Source: Dongia_B soli
GTDB taxonomy: Bacteria > Pseudomonadota > Alphaproteobacteria > Dongiales > Dongiaceae
Reading direction: 5' to 3'
NCBI RefSeq assembly: GCF_034044715.1
Contig: NZ_JAXCLW010000010.1
Location: 1 to 64,000 of the forward strand
Length of the DNA: 64,000 nucleotides
Shown here one piece after another: positions 1-10,716 of this stretch. Position numbers and translations under genes: made by a program. The notes below the pieces were generated by a model. That model ran no database searches. It saw only the letters and a list, made by a program, of their open reading frames with translations, and was not told the origin of the DNA. Position 1 is the stretch's first letter. Every line of letters starts with the position of its first letter.

Positions 1-71
1 TCGGCCGTGAAAACCCTCAGCGCCGATGGTACTCCGTCTCAAGACGTGGGAGAGTAGGTCGCCGCCAGGTC
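1..71 (+). rRNA. rrf: 5S ribosomal RNA, 3' part
   Basis: The first 71 bases are the 3' two thirds of a bacterial 5S rRNA, recognised from the conserved stretch around GATGGTACTCCGT and the final helix strand ending GCCGCCAGGTC. The 5' part lies outside the window. A tRNA-fMet gene follows on the same strand, which is the usual end of alphaproteobacterial rRNA operons. Confidence 0.93.
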
Positions 72-118
72 TTCGAAACCAGCAAGGGCACATCCATCAG
101 CAATACAAACACCACACC

Positions 119-141
119 AAGGCGCCATCACGGCGCCTTTC
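119..141 (+). terminator. Hairpin terminator after 5S rRNA
   Basis: AAGGCGCC at 119-126 pairs perfectly with GGCGCCTT at 132-139 across a five-base loop, followed by a short T run. It lies between 5S and tRNA-fMet, so either it attenuates rRNA operon transcription or the tRNA has its own promoter. The T tract is short, so strength is uncertain. Confidence 0.55.
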
Positions 142-264
142 GTGCTTAAAGAACAACCAACGCTGAGGACGAGCTCGATCTTGAGCAGCCCGCCCCAGCG
201 CAGAGCGTAAGCTCGGAGCGCTCGCATAGAGCGACCGGGCACTACACTCAGACCACACAGATAA

Positions 265-1958
<1,694 letters not shown>

Positions 1959-1962
<4 letters not shown>

Positions 1963-2192
1963 AAACGGATTTTCCTTTTTACCAGTTGATTGCCGGCCAG
2001 CCTGGCTAAAGCCTGTCGGGCGAGCAGCCGGGTCAGTTGTGACAGGGCCTCCGTCACGGCGGCTGATGCTTCCGCACCAAAGACCGAACTTGTTCCGTCG
2101 GTTCCCGTGGGAATCGGAACAGACGCGTCCGTTGTCCCGTCATCGGACGTGACACTTGGCTCAGCGTTATCGGCGGTCTTTTGTCTCTTCAT
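1959..2192 (-). CDS. Small protein upstream of the recombinase
   Basis: This 77-residue protein is translationally coupled to the recombinase by an ATGA overlap. It has a Thr/Ser/Asp-rich N-terminal half and a Leu/Ala/Arg-rich helix (LTRLLARQALARLAG) near the C-terminus. I chose the ATG at 2192; an in-frame TTG lies at 2222. I do not recognise a family. The coupling suggests a recombination accessory, perhaps a directionality factor, but that is inference only. Confidence 0.55.
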
Positions 2193-2307
2193 GACGAAGA
2201 GATTCGGTCGCCGCGGCGGCAATGACCAAAATCGGCGTGAGATTCTTAGAAAAGCGCTATCGGTGGATATCCATCTGACGCTTGGATACCCGACGGCTTT
2301 ATCGCTC

Positions 2308-3825
2308 TCAGTGAGGCGTCTTGCTCAAAGGCGAGACCAGGTCTCGGATCGCCGGCACGCTATAGCTGATTCCCGTCGGTGTTCCGATGATTTGCAGCAG
2401 GCCTCGATCGCATAACTTCGCCAGGGGAACGAGAAGAGAGTCCGGCGTCCCGTGCCGTCGCACGTTGTTGACCAGGACGCCACTGAGCAGGTCCATCGCG
2501 ATCCGTGGCGCCGGCTCATCCTCTATACCTTCCATGATGAGCGCAGCGGTGAGCTCCAGGCGCTTGGCGACCATGACGCCCAGCATCTCGTGGCCGAGTT
2601 CAATGGCAAGCTCGCAAGCTTGCAAGATGAAGCTGATGAAGGCATCGATCTCACGGTTCTCGAGGGCGCGGCGCAACAGGCATTGATAACGATCATAGTG
2701 CCTTTCGATAAGGACCTCCCAGGGCAATGCCGGCCATCCAGCGCGTCGCAACCTCGCACCGAACAGCATGCGGGCGGTGCGTCCATTTGCCTCCGCGAAG
2801 GGCAGGATCTCCATGAATTTAACCAAAGAGAGGGCCGCATGGATCAACGGATGTATATCCGTCCATCGATCTTCATCAAAATCATCGACATAGCCTGCGA
2901 TCGCGCCTTCAATCGCTGCGGGCGGTACTTTGAACGGGCTGAAAGGCCGTTGAGACGGATAAGGGAAAAGATCATCGTCGAGACGCCAGCTCCGGTCCCA
3001 GTTTGGGCCGAGATAGAGGACGCGCGCGTCGCTATTGACGCGGCGGAGATTGGCCACTTCGTCGAAGATCCGTGTTTGCACAAAGGGCACATCATGTGGA
3101 TCAAATCTGTCATACAGACGGATCGTTGTGTCTGCGATACCGTCTGCGAGGATGAGATTGTGAATGAGATCGCCGTGACGCGTCTCGCCAATCAGGGCCG
3201 CCACCAAATCGCTCGCGTAACCTGGCTTGATGATCAGCCGTCTGGCGTAGCGGGCATGACACGATAGCCTGACGATGGGTTCTTCCAGCTGAGTGGGATA
3301 GAGTGCCGCCGCATATCCCTCAATTTTCGTGTCGATCGCCTCGAGGCGATGCCGGAGAGTATTGTTCAATATCATCGCTTTGCCCCGTATCCGGCGGTGG
3401 CGTGGCGACATATCTATCGGGACCGGCAGAGATGGCCGCGACATTGGCGGCGCGGATTGAGCCGTGCCAAGCTTCTTCAGAAACGCCATCCGACTATGAG
3501 CGGAAAGCGCCGCGCAGTCACTGACGGAGGCTTTTAGAATATCGAGAAACGCCAGCACCTTTTCCTCCGGCAGGGGACGTGGCCAAAAGCAAGGGACGGT
3601 GCCAGCAGGAAAGAATGCTAAGGCGGCTGAATCGGAGGTCTCGAAGGGAAGCGCCACATCGCTGAAATGCGCATTATCGGCGCGGAGCATGATCGCATCC
3701 GTGTCGCGATAGTAAATGGCTTCGAGGAACAGGCCGCGATGATATATGGGAGGCTGTAGATCCGAGAGTATATCGCGGATCGCGTTGAACAATGAATATG
3801 GCAGAAAGAGGGCTTGTGTGGCCAT
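2308..3825 (-). CDS. Fic-fold protein lacking the catalytic His
   Basis: Fic proteins transfer AMP or related groups from nucleotides to target proteins through the motif HPFx(D/E)GNGRxxR. In this 505-residue protein the matching segment is ILPFAEANGRTAR (340-352): the catalytic His is Leu341 and the first Gly is Ala346, while the Asn-Gly-Arg anion-binding part is kept. Normal AMPylation is therefore unlikely. Residues 1-140 match no domain I recognise, and a winged-helix-like tail follows about 430-500. It lies 114 bp downstream of a small same-strand gene and probably shares its transcript. It may be a degenerate toxin, a binding protein, or an enzyme with altered chemistry. Confidence 0.75.
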   Translation of the reverse strand: MATQALFLPYSLFNAIRDILSDLQPPIYHRGLFLEAIYYRDTDAIMLRADNAHFSDVALPFETSDSAALAFFPAGTVPCFWPRPLPEEKVLAFLDILKASVSDCAALSAHSRMAFLKKLGTAQSAPPMSRPSLPVPIDMSPRHRRIRGKAMILNNTLRHRLEAIDTKIEGYAAALYPTQLEEPIVRLSCHARYARRLIIKPGYASDLVAALIGETRHGDLIHNLILADGIADTTIRLYDRFDPHDVPFVQTRIFDEVANLRRVNSDARVLYLGPNWDRSWRLDDDLFPYPSQRPFSPFKVPPAAIEGAIAGYVDDFDEDRWTDIHPLIHAALSLVKFMEILPFAEANGRTARMLFGARLRRAGWPALPWEVLIERHYDRYQCLLRRALENREIDAFISFILQACELAIELGHEMLGVMVAKRLELTAALIMEGIEDEPAPRIAMDLLSGVLVNNVRRHGTPDSLLVPLAKLCDRGLLQIIGTPTGISYSVPAIRDLVSPLSKTPH

Positions 3826-3939
3826 TTGTTATGTCCGTGGAAAAGCTGGGTGGCCGCTGTCGCTCGGCTGAACGGCCGGGTGTCTGAAGCCACTTACCGA
3901 GATGCCGAACGGGGCGGGGGCGAAAGCGATGGTGGTCGG

Positions 3940-4395
3940 TTACCGGGGTGACACGATGGCCGTGCAGCCACCGATCGCGGGGGGCACGACAACCAGCGCC
4001 AAATAATTTCGCCTCGTGGGTACAGCCATCGTGATCATCCCGCCCTCGACATCAGCGGGACGACGCTCGAAGTTCCCAAACAGAAATCGGCGGTTCATCT
4101 CAGCTTGAGCTTTCGCGATATCTACTTCCAGATCAGCTTTGATGACGTCCAGCCAGGCCTGCTGCTCGGCTTCCTCGAGCGACCAGGTCACTCGGGCACG
4201 ATCGAGGTCCTGCAGAATCTTGCTCAAGGTCGGCGGCAGGCCGGATCCGAAAGCGCCGGGTAGGTAAAGGGCGGTTTCGTTGGTGAAGGCCGCATAGCCG
4301 ACGATGTCATTGACCGGCCAAATCGAACATTGGACGCTCAGACCGCCAGGTGTGAAGACATAGGTGCGGTGTAACAGTTCCTCGGAATCCAGCAT
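3940..4395 (-). CDS. Unknown protein paired with the Fic-fold gene
   Basis: This 151-residue protein starts at an ATG at 4395 with a GGAG ribosome site seven bases upstream. It is probably soluble, with a mixed first half and a charged helical stretch about 75-115 rich in Glu and Ala. No domain is recognised. The same orientation and short gap to the Fic-fold gene suggest a two-gene unit. An antitoxin or partner role is possible, but no Fic-inhibition motif of the (S/T)xxxE(G/N) type is obvious. Confidence 0.55.
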   Translation of the reverse strand: MLDSEELLHRTYVFTPGGLSVQCSIWPVNDIVGYAAFTNETALYLPGAFGSGLPPTLSKILQDLDRARVTWSLEEAEQQAWLDVIKADLEVDIAKAQAEMNRRFLFGNFERRPADVEGGMITMAVPTRRNYLALVVVPPAIGGCTAIVSPR

Positions 4396-5367
4396 CGATT
4401 ATCTCCAGCGCTTCTCGCGGGCCCACCTTCCTGGTTGAGCTCCTGCTCCGGCCGGGTATGCTTCCCGCCGCCGCCCGCATCCCAACGGGGCGGTGGCGGG
4501 AACTATTGGCTTTGTTGATTTTGCGTTGACGGGATACGCGGCGTCTAAATCGCGTATCGGGGCAAAGGTCTGTCCAGGCAACTGCCCAACCGTTCCAGCA
4601 AATACCTTAGATCTCGGCTCCTCCGTCGCCCTTCTTCGACGTGCAGCATTGATTAGAGGTTTAACCGGCACGCCCCATGCCAGTGGTTGATTTGGTGTTA
4701 CGCCGCGCTGCGGCCCCGGTCTCGTCAAGCTTGCCGCTCGCCTGCGCTAACTGATGGGCGCGCTGAACCTTAAAAACACTTAGCGGTAGGCTGGAAGACT
4801 TAAAGCGTCCTCAGCAGGGACGCCTTCTCGAAATCGGTTTCTCGAGCAACTTGTGGCCGCTTGCCAAAGAAGTCGTCCGGATAGAACGTAAGCCGTTGGA
4901 AGAAGCGAAGATAGATCGCGGTAACGTGGCTTTGCGGGAAGCTTGAAGAAGTGCTCTGCCGCCACAGGTCCGGCATGCGCCCTTTTTTGCGCAAGCCCTA
5001 AGGTCGCTCCTGATGGCTTCCACGAATATGACGATCGGTTTCACTCATTAACGCGTCCTTGATTCGAACCGAGGTAGACCGCTGCCGTCTGGCTCCGCGG
5101 AAAAACATTCAAGGATCGGCTGACTATCTTCGGTAAATAATTGGCCCGGAGAAAAATTTGAATCTGCGGTCCGAATCTCAAATACGGAACAATATTGAAC
5201 AGGAAAGAGCGCGTGTAAGCGCGAAAAGAAAATCACCGAATTGAGTCGATTTAGCTTGGTTTCCCGAATTTCGCGGCTAAATCCAACAGTACAGAAGATC
5301 TCCCGGCTTATAGACAGCGCGCGAGCAGATGAATTGGATCTTGAATCAACTTGTATGGAGAATACTC
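4396..5367. other. Intergenic region with no convincing gene
   Basis: About 970 bases lie here. On the minus strand 4780-5044, three overlapping short frames each look partly protein-like, which is what a decayed frameshifted gene would give, but I cannot name it. The stretch 5050-5330 is AT-richer and could hold the promoter of the gene starting at 5368. Confidence 0.4.
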
Positions 5368-6102
5368 ATGAACATGCTTTTAAACATCAACAGTTCGATG
5401 ACCGAGGTTTTGTCTAGCGCATACGCTCTGCGGGGCAACTTTGGTGAAATCAAAGCCATTGGTCAAGTGTCTGCGCAAGCTATCCTGACGAAGTTCGAGC
5501 CGTGCCTGCCAAGCAAATTTACGGAATTCGATAAGGCAGGGCGCGGAGATGCGCTTCGCTGGGATCTATACGGCTACTGCGATCTTGAAGAGGTAGCAGT
5601 CATTCAAGTGCGGCACACATTCAAGCGCTACCGGCGCGGATACACGAATCAGCACAAAGACTATGTCTTGTGCGGCTCCAATGAAGTAACCAAGGCGCCG
5701 TTCCGTCACCCCGTCGCTTCGGCGGTTGTACGAGCAGCTGTGAATAAGGCCCCGGAAAGTCCTACCGCATCGGTCCGGGCCGCGCAGAGATGGTTATGGC
5801 AGGTCACAGATCAGCAGCTCTCACAGAGCGTCCGTCAGGGCGACGTTCTTGTAGTGCCGCACAAAGGAAAACCTGGGGGAGTGCGTTTTGATGGGCAAAC
5901 ATATCTTATTGGAGAAAGTCACGAGATCCATGCCGAGCAGATCATCATTGCGGCAGACTTGCGCGTGTTCGCTTGGTCGCCATTGCTTATTCATAAGAAA
6001 GGGCAACATGCCCCGGTTAAGATGGACAAAGAGGGTTGGTACGCTGTCCGCTTGGCGCAGACAGCAGTGAGCTGGGATTGGTCGCAAAGGCTCGGAGACT
6101 GA
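5368..6102 (+). CDS. Unknown protein with C-terminal RQGDV/HAP-type domain, next to hairpin array
   Basis: This 244-residue soluble protein starts at an ATG at 5368 behind GGAG (seven-base spacing); an upstream in-frame ATG at 5329 lacks such a site. The C-terminal part has VRQGDVLVVP, then GESHEIHAEQI, then a segment ending KGQHAPVKMDKEGWYAVR. From memory this order (RQGDV...P, a His-rich turn, H(E)xHAP(I/V), GxYxVR) matches a small uncharacterised bacterial family; I could not search for it. The N-terminal 120 residues are basic and unrecognised. The coding end abuts a 44-bp hairpin repeat array, which suggests that the RNA and the protein work together. Confidence 0.7.
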   Translation: MNMLLNINSSMTEVLSSAYALRGNFGEIKAIGQVSAQAILTKFEPCLPSKFTEFDKAGRGDALRWDLYGYCDLEEVAVIQVRHTFKRYRRGYTNQHKDYVLCGSNEVTKAPFRHPVASAVVRAAVNKAPESPTASVRAAQRWLWQVTDQQLSQSVRQGDVLVVPHKGKPGGVRFDGQTYLIGESHEIHAEQIIIAADLRVFAWSPLLIHKKGQHAPVKMDKEGWYAVRLAQTAVSWDWSQRLGD

Positions 6103-6422
6103 GGCAAAGCGCCAAGGCGCCGAGTGAAGAGACGGTTTCATCTTCCGCCGAATGGGCGGCCAAGAATACGAAGAGACAACTCGATACCCCGCCGAGCAGG
6201 CGGCCAAGAGTACGACGAGACTTCTCCATGTTCCGCCGAATAGGCGGCCAAGAATACGAAGAGACAACTCAATACCCCGCCAAGCAGGGGCCAAGAGTCC
6301 GACGAGACTTCTCCATGTTCCGCCGAATAGGCGGCCAAGAATATGAAGAGACCACTCGATGTCCCGCCAAGTAGGTGGCCAAGAGTGCAAAGAGATTTCT
6401 CCGTGTTCCGCCGAGTGAGTGG
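6101..6422 (+). repeat. Tandem 44-bp hairpin repeat array
   Basis: Seven units start at 6145, 6189, 6233, 6277, 6320, 6364 and 6408, spaced 44 bp except one 43-bp step caused by a single deletion. Each begins with a CCGCC-five base loop-GGCGG hairpin followed by CCAAGA and GARGAGAC-like sequence. Odd units have loop GAATR and tail AACTCGATACC; even units have loop RAGYA and tail TTCTCCATGTT, so the higher-order repeat is 88 bp. Unit 6 keeps pairing through a G-U change, unit 4 has lost a stem base, and unit 7 is partial. A diverged unit overlaps the stop of the upstream gene. Tails alternate rather than vary, so this is not a CRISPR array. It is probably transcribed with the gene before it. 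Confidence 0.9.
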
Positions 6423-6736
6423 GCTGATTTTCGCCCAATAAACAGCTTAGCAGGCAAAAATCGTATTTAGCACCGTCCCTTTGGAGACGTGACTAGTGAA
6501 GCGGATGGACTTCTCCCTCGGGGAACGTCGACGCGTCTCCTGTCGGAAGAACAAGGTTCATCCTGTTCTTCAACACGGGCAAAACCACAGAGCATAGCTG
6601 CCCCCGTCGCATCCATGCCAGATGGCATGAGTCGAGAGAGCGATGCCGCCTGTTCCAAGGAAGTATAGCGGAGGGCGAGATGATAGAAGTTGAAACCCAC
6701 ATAGACAGCTCCGCCCTTGGCGGCGGATTCGACCGC
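6423..6736. other. Intergenic region, possible gene remnant
   Basis: After the array a short GGGC/GCCC hairpin (6421-6436) may end transcription. On the minus strand 6467-6740 an open frame continues without a start through a segment resembling GFNFYHLALRYTSLEQ, suggesting the end of a truncated gene whose family I do not recognise. Confidence 0.3.
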
Positions 6737-7147
6737 TTAGGGGCTGGTGAAGCTTATCCGCTCGTAACCTGGCAAATTTCCGCTACTTCTCCAATGGGGT
6801 GGAGCTTCGATCGTTGACCAATACTCAGTGATTTGCTGTATGAGGCCAGAGGTGCTGAATAGTGATGTTGCAAAGAAGTTGTGCGGTGGGTGATCAACGC
6901 GAATCACTGTATGTACTCGGCCATCCAGAAGATGATTACATTCGATCAGGCGAATCGACCAGCCTTCTGGATAAATGGAATTAACGTGAATGATGCTATC
7001 GGCCCCTAGGAAGCGCTCGCCGGTGCACGGCCACGACATTATTGCATCGTCACTTAAGCAGCTTCTGGCTCCTTTCCAATTTCGCTCCCTAAAAGCCTTC
7101 CAGAATGCCTCAATCAATTCATCGGTTTCATGCGGTGGCTCCTTCAT
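6737..7147 (-). CDS. NTF2/SnoaL-like small protein
   Basis: This 136-residue protein has the look of the SnoaL/NTF2 cone fold: an N-terminal helix (DELIEAFWKAFRERNWKGA), then SDDAIMSWPCTGERFLGAD, then beta strands with a RLIE-HTVIRVDH pattern. Members bind small hydrophobic ligands or are isomerases and hydrolases. The ATG at 7147 follows an AGAGAAAG ribosome site and gives the usual family length; a longer form from 7282 is possible. Nothing nearby shows a substrate. Confidence 0.6.
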   Translation of the reverse strand: MKEPPHETDELIEAFWKAFRERNWKGARSCLSDDAIMSWPCTGERFLGADSIIHVNSIYPEGWSIRLIECNHLLDGRVHTVIRVDHPPHNFFATSLFSTSGLIQQITEYWSTIEAPPHWRSSGNLPGYERISFTSP

Positions 7148-7305
7148 ATCTTTCTCTGGGAAAAACCGTAAAGGGATATCCTCATAGTTCCAGTGGCTTG
7201 TAACCATCAACATAGCGCAAAGACTATTTCGTTGGGGCGGCCGTTTGTCGGCGACACAGTGCTTGCTTATTCTAATGCGCATACGTCGCCAGTCCAGAGC
7301 CCTAT

Positions 7306-10300
7306 TTAAATCTCAATTTCCTCGCTTGGGACCTCTTTATTCGGTGCCGGAACAATCATGGGTTTGATCGGCACGCTGCGTGTCGGCGGCTGACTTAGCA
7401 TTAGATCGCTCTGTCGCGCAGCCGGCTTCGGCACTTGCTGCGTTGACTGAGGTGCGGGTTTAAGGGGCTGAGGTTGCCTTGCTTTCTCGAATTCATGCAA
7501 TTCGGCCGCAGCCCGCCGTATATGGTGATCAACGTAGACGTGGATTTCGCGGAGCGCGGCATCGTCAATAAATATCGCTTCGGGCCGGTTTCCCGATTCA
7601 TTTGCATTCTTCCTATTCAGGTCTGCAGTGTTTTCCCGGGTGGCCAAATGAGATGGCGCTGTCTTGTCCAACTGAGGTGCGAGCGTGTCGCTCGCCGCGT
7701 TTTGCGGATCCAGCGTTCTAGTCGGGGCGGCTGACTTAACCGCGTTGCGTTTGGTTGCAATACCCATGACATCCCACCCGACCAGATCGCCGGCTTTGTC
7801 CTTTCGGTGTAGATGGAAACGGCTGTTGGTTTCCCGCGGAATCGGGTTAAACGCTCTAAGCGCGTGAAACTCCTTTCGGCTGCGGTGCGGGCGCAGCTTT
7901 CCGTTAGCGTCCCACTTCTTCAGTAATTGCGCTATGCGGGCATAGTATGTCGCGACGACGATGTCCGCGAAGACACTGGATTTGGCTTTAACCCGTTTCG
8001 CAGACCGGCCGAGTTGCCCCATAACAGCGGAAAGGACCCGGTGGTCCAGTCGGCGTAGTCGTCGTTGCATGTTCATCCAGGCATGCGTTTCAACATCCTC
8101 GATGTCAATGACGATGGGCCGGATGTCGATTTCACCTTTCTGGGGTACCAAAGCGGGGTCGGCGCTCCGCTTCAGACCATCGTAAGCTGGCAGCGAGTGG
8201 CGCAAGCAATTGACGTCCGGTTGCCCGTTCCATGGATGAAAACCTCGGTCGAAGGCGATCATTGTCGCTCGAGAGAGATGAACATGTAGTGGATGGGCTT
8301 CGTTGGTTTTTTTGGCGGCCTGTTTGAGCATTTGGAATTCCGCCGCGAAGCGATCAGGCGGGACGCGCCGCCAATGGGTTTCGAGCGCGTCGGCTGCATC
8401 GGCCGATGCGGCGTCGATTTTACGAGGAACGGGCAAGCCATCAAAAATAGCAAATGGGATTTTAGGGAATTTGATCGATGCTTCCTCTTGCGTCAGGTGG
8501 ACCAAGGAGGCGTCGGCGTCGTCCACCCGCGACATTTGCCGTCCGAGTACACCAAGATTTGCGGCAAGATCGCGCGGCACGAAGAGGTCGAAAGCCGTCT
8601 TATGGCGTGTCATGGCTACGTAGCTCGCGCGGGCAGACCAGGGGAGAATGCTGTCATAAACCGCATAAGCTCGAGGGAGGGTCTTCCCCTGGCCACGATA
8701 AATGGTCCCGGCATAGCCCAAGCCCCATCCGTCGAATGCTGCTGGATCGAAGGCGACAGTTGCGCCGCCATCCAGTTTAACCGAAATCTCGTCTTCAGCG
8801 ATGCCAACAACATTGCCGATATGCCCGTTCATGATGCCGAGGCTTTTGTCCGTGGCATGAAACTGAACCCGGTCACCCAGATGCAACTTGATGCGGCCCC
8901 GGATGCAGGTGAAGATGCCGCACTCTCCGTCGGAGCCGAACCGCGCCTCTTGCAGCCGATCGTTCAATTTGTTCGCAGCATCGTTTGTCGCACAGTAGAC
9001 AAATCGAAAGACCTCGGGGTTCTCCTTGAAATCGCTCGACCAGCGGTTGATGAGCGACTCCATGGCGCCTCCAAGGTCGGGTGCCCAGTGCACCTTTCCA
9101 TGGGCATCATATGCCTCCAGTGCCTCGGCGGGACGCCCCTCTGCCAGCGACAGGCTTGCCGCCTTTGCCCAATCCGCTTCCTGGCGGCGAATATCCCTGA
9201 GCTCGGCAGCGCCCAGCTCATTCTTGAGAATACGGAACATGCCGCCGCGCGAGACCGAGGCCAACTGAGCTTCGTCACCGACCAGGATGACTTTCGCACC
9301 GGCTCTTTCCGCGGACCGCAGCAGCCATTCGGTCATCTCAGAATCGACCATTCCGGCCTCGTCGACGATCATGCAGGTTTTCCGGTTCCAGGCCTGATCT
9401 GGATATTTGGCGCTTTCCTGTCTGTATCGTTCTGAATGCAATGTCGCGGCACGAGAGAACCCGTCAGCGCCCAAAGCGGCGGCCACGGTGTTCGTCGGCG
9501 CAAGGCCAATGCAGTGAAATCCCGCTGCTTCATGGGCTTCCCGGATCGCTTTGACGGTGTAAGATTTGCCAGCACCGGCAACGCCGCGAATGAGATGAAT
9601 GCCGGCATTACCCGTTGCATGGGATAACGCTGCGAGCTGTTCTGGCGAGAGATTCATCTGTTCGCCCAGCCTTGTCGTTGCGGCTTTCATCGTCGCCAGC
9701 TGCTTCTTCGTAAGTCGCCGCTTCTCGAGCTGCTTCGCCGATTCCAAGATCGCCTTTTCCTGTCGGCGGATCGCGCGGGTCGTGTAAAGCCCGGTCGGCT
9801 CTCCGGTGGCTTGATCGTAAAGCGGGATTGTCTCGGCACTTCTAAAAATGCGCCGGATGATGCCGCTGGCTTCCTCACCAACGATGTCGTGTCGCCGCAA
9901 AATCCCAAATAAAGCACGGCGACTGAAGGTCGCCCGGTTCTTTGTCGCTTCGGCGACGACATTGGTTGGTTCGGACATTTTTGCCCGAGCTTCCGCTGTC
10001 GCTTTTTTATCCAAAGCAGCCTTGTTGCTATCCGGCACATAACGCGCTTTACCCCAATGCTCGCCGGAGATCGACCGAGATGGATCGACAGTGAGGTCGA
10101 TCCCGTGGCTCAGGAAATAGGCGTCCTGGAATGCGCGCCACCGGCCGGGAAGGTCTTCCCCTTGCATATAAGCGCCCTTCTTGCCGGTCTTGCTTCGAAA
10201 GAGCGGGTCCAGATGACGAGCCTTTTTGCGAAAACTGTCGCCGACGATCACGCGGGTAGTGACAAGAAGGTGTGCATGGTAATTGCCAAAGTCTGGATCG

Positions 10301-10716
10301 TCTGGCCTGTGAATCGCAATCATGACGCCGACGCCGGGGTAGTTTTCTGTTACCCATTCGCGTGTCATGTCTTCCCGTTCTTCGCCCGATAATTCCTTCG
10401 GTAGCGCGAGGATGACGTGCTTCGCAAATGCCGCCCTCTTCTTGAACCGAGAGATTTTTGTCTTCGGATCAACCGTCGTTTCCGCGATTTCCGCTTCCGT
10501 CCATAGCGTCAGTGGATTTGAGAGTTTGGGATCCGCGCCCTCAGGCAGGATGACGATTGGCGGCCCCACCAGGTCAGTGCTTTTATGCGCATGACGATGC
10601 CATTTGTTGGTCAAAGCATTGTGCCAATTTTCCCGGCACAGGTAAGCGCCGAGCCCGACGGGGCTGTCTCCGTTGGTTTCCGATAGGATCGAGACCCTGA
10701 TAAAATCGATCGCCAT
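7306..10716 (-). CDS. traA: MobQ-type relaxase/helicase, TraA-like
   Basis: This protein of about 1136 residues nicks oriT and starts strand transfer. The N-terminal relaxase domain has the metal-binding motif NYHAHL (His147, His149) preceded by HRPDDPD. A RecD-like helicase follows, with Walker A GVAGAGKS (378-385), Walker B IVDEAG (450-455) and GDEAQL. The C-terminal third is Pro-rich and basic. I chose the ATG at 10716 because GGAG lies nine bases upstream; an in-frame GTG at 10734 is weaker. It is shorter and more diverged than plasmid TraA but has the same order. A short segment of a related relaxase lies outside the element at 35287-35346. Confidence 0.88.
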   Translation of the reverse strand: MAIDFIRVSILSETNGDSPVGLGAYLCRENWHNALTNKWHRHAHKSTDLVGPPIVILPEGADPKLSNPLTLWTEAEIAETTVDPKTKISRFKKRAAFAKHVILALPKELSGEEREDMTREWVTENYPGVGVMIAIHRPDDPDFGNYHAHLLVTTRVIVGDSFRKKARHLDPLFRSKTGKKGAYMQGEDLPGRWRAFQDAYFLSHGIDLTVDPSRSISGEHWGKARYVPDSNKAALDKKATAEARAKMSEPTNVVAEATKNRATFSRRALFGILRRHDIVGEEASGIIRRIFRSAETIPLYDQATGEPTGLYTTRAIRRQEKAILESAKQLEKRRLTKKQLATMKAATTRLGEQMNLSPEQLAALSHATGNAGIHLIRGVAGAGKSYTVKAIREAHEAAGFHCIGLAPTNTVAAALGADGFSRAATLHSERYRQESAKYPDQAWNRKTCMIVDEAGMVDSEMTEWLLRSAERAGAKVILVGDEAQLASVSRGGMFRILKNELGAAELRDIRRQEADWAKAASLSLAEGRPAEALEAYDAHGKVHWAPDLGGAMESLINRWSSDFKENPEVFRFVYCATNDAANKLNDRLQEARFGSDGECGIFTCIRGRIKLHLGDRVQFHATDKSLGIMNGHIGNVVGIAEDEISVKLDGGATVAFDPAAFDGWGLGYAGTIYRGQGKTLPRAYAVYDSILPWSARASYVAMTRHKTAFDLFVPRDLAANLGVLGRQMSRVDDADASLVHLTQEEASIKFPKIPFAIFDGLPVPRKIDAASADAADALETHWRRVPPDRFAAEFQMLKQAAKKTNEAHPLHVHLSRATMIAFDRGFHPWNGQPDVNCLRHSLPAYDGLKRSADPALVPQKGEIDIRPIVIDIEDVETHAWMNMQRRLRRLDHRVLSAVMGQLGRSAKRVKAKSSVFADIVVATYYARIAQLLKKWDANGKLRPHRSRKEFHALRAFNPIPRETNSRFHLHRKDKAGDLVGWDVMGIATKRNAVKSAAPTRTLDPQNAASDTLAPQLDKTAPSHLATRENTADLNRKNANESGNRPEAIFIDDAALREIHVYVDHHIRRAAAELHEFEKARQPQPLKPAPQSTQQVPKPAARQSDLMLSQPPTRSVPIKPMIVPAPNKEVPSEEIEI

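Noticed and set aside
4399..4728. A 109-residue minus-strand frame
   Set aside because: It is Pro/Arg-rich, lacks a ribosome site and shows no protein-like pattern; left as intergenic.
6101..6422. CRISPR array or other guide-RNA array
   Set aside because: The parts between conserved hairpins alternate between only two nearly constant tails, so there are no diverse spacers, and no cas-like genes are nearby.
5821..6438. A 205-residue repeat protein on the minus strand across the hairpin array
   Set aside because: The frame is open because the repeat is short and lacks stops in several frames; it also runs antisense through a well supported gene and has no ribosome site.
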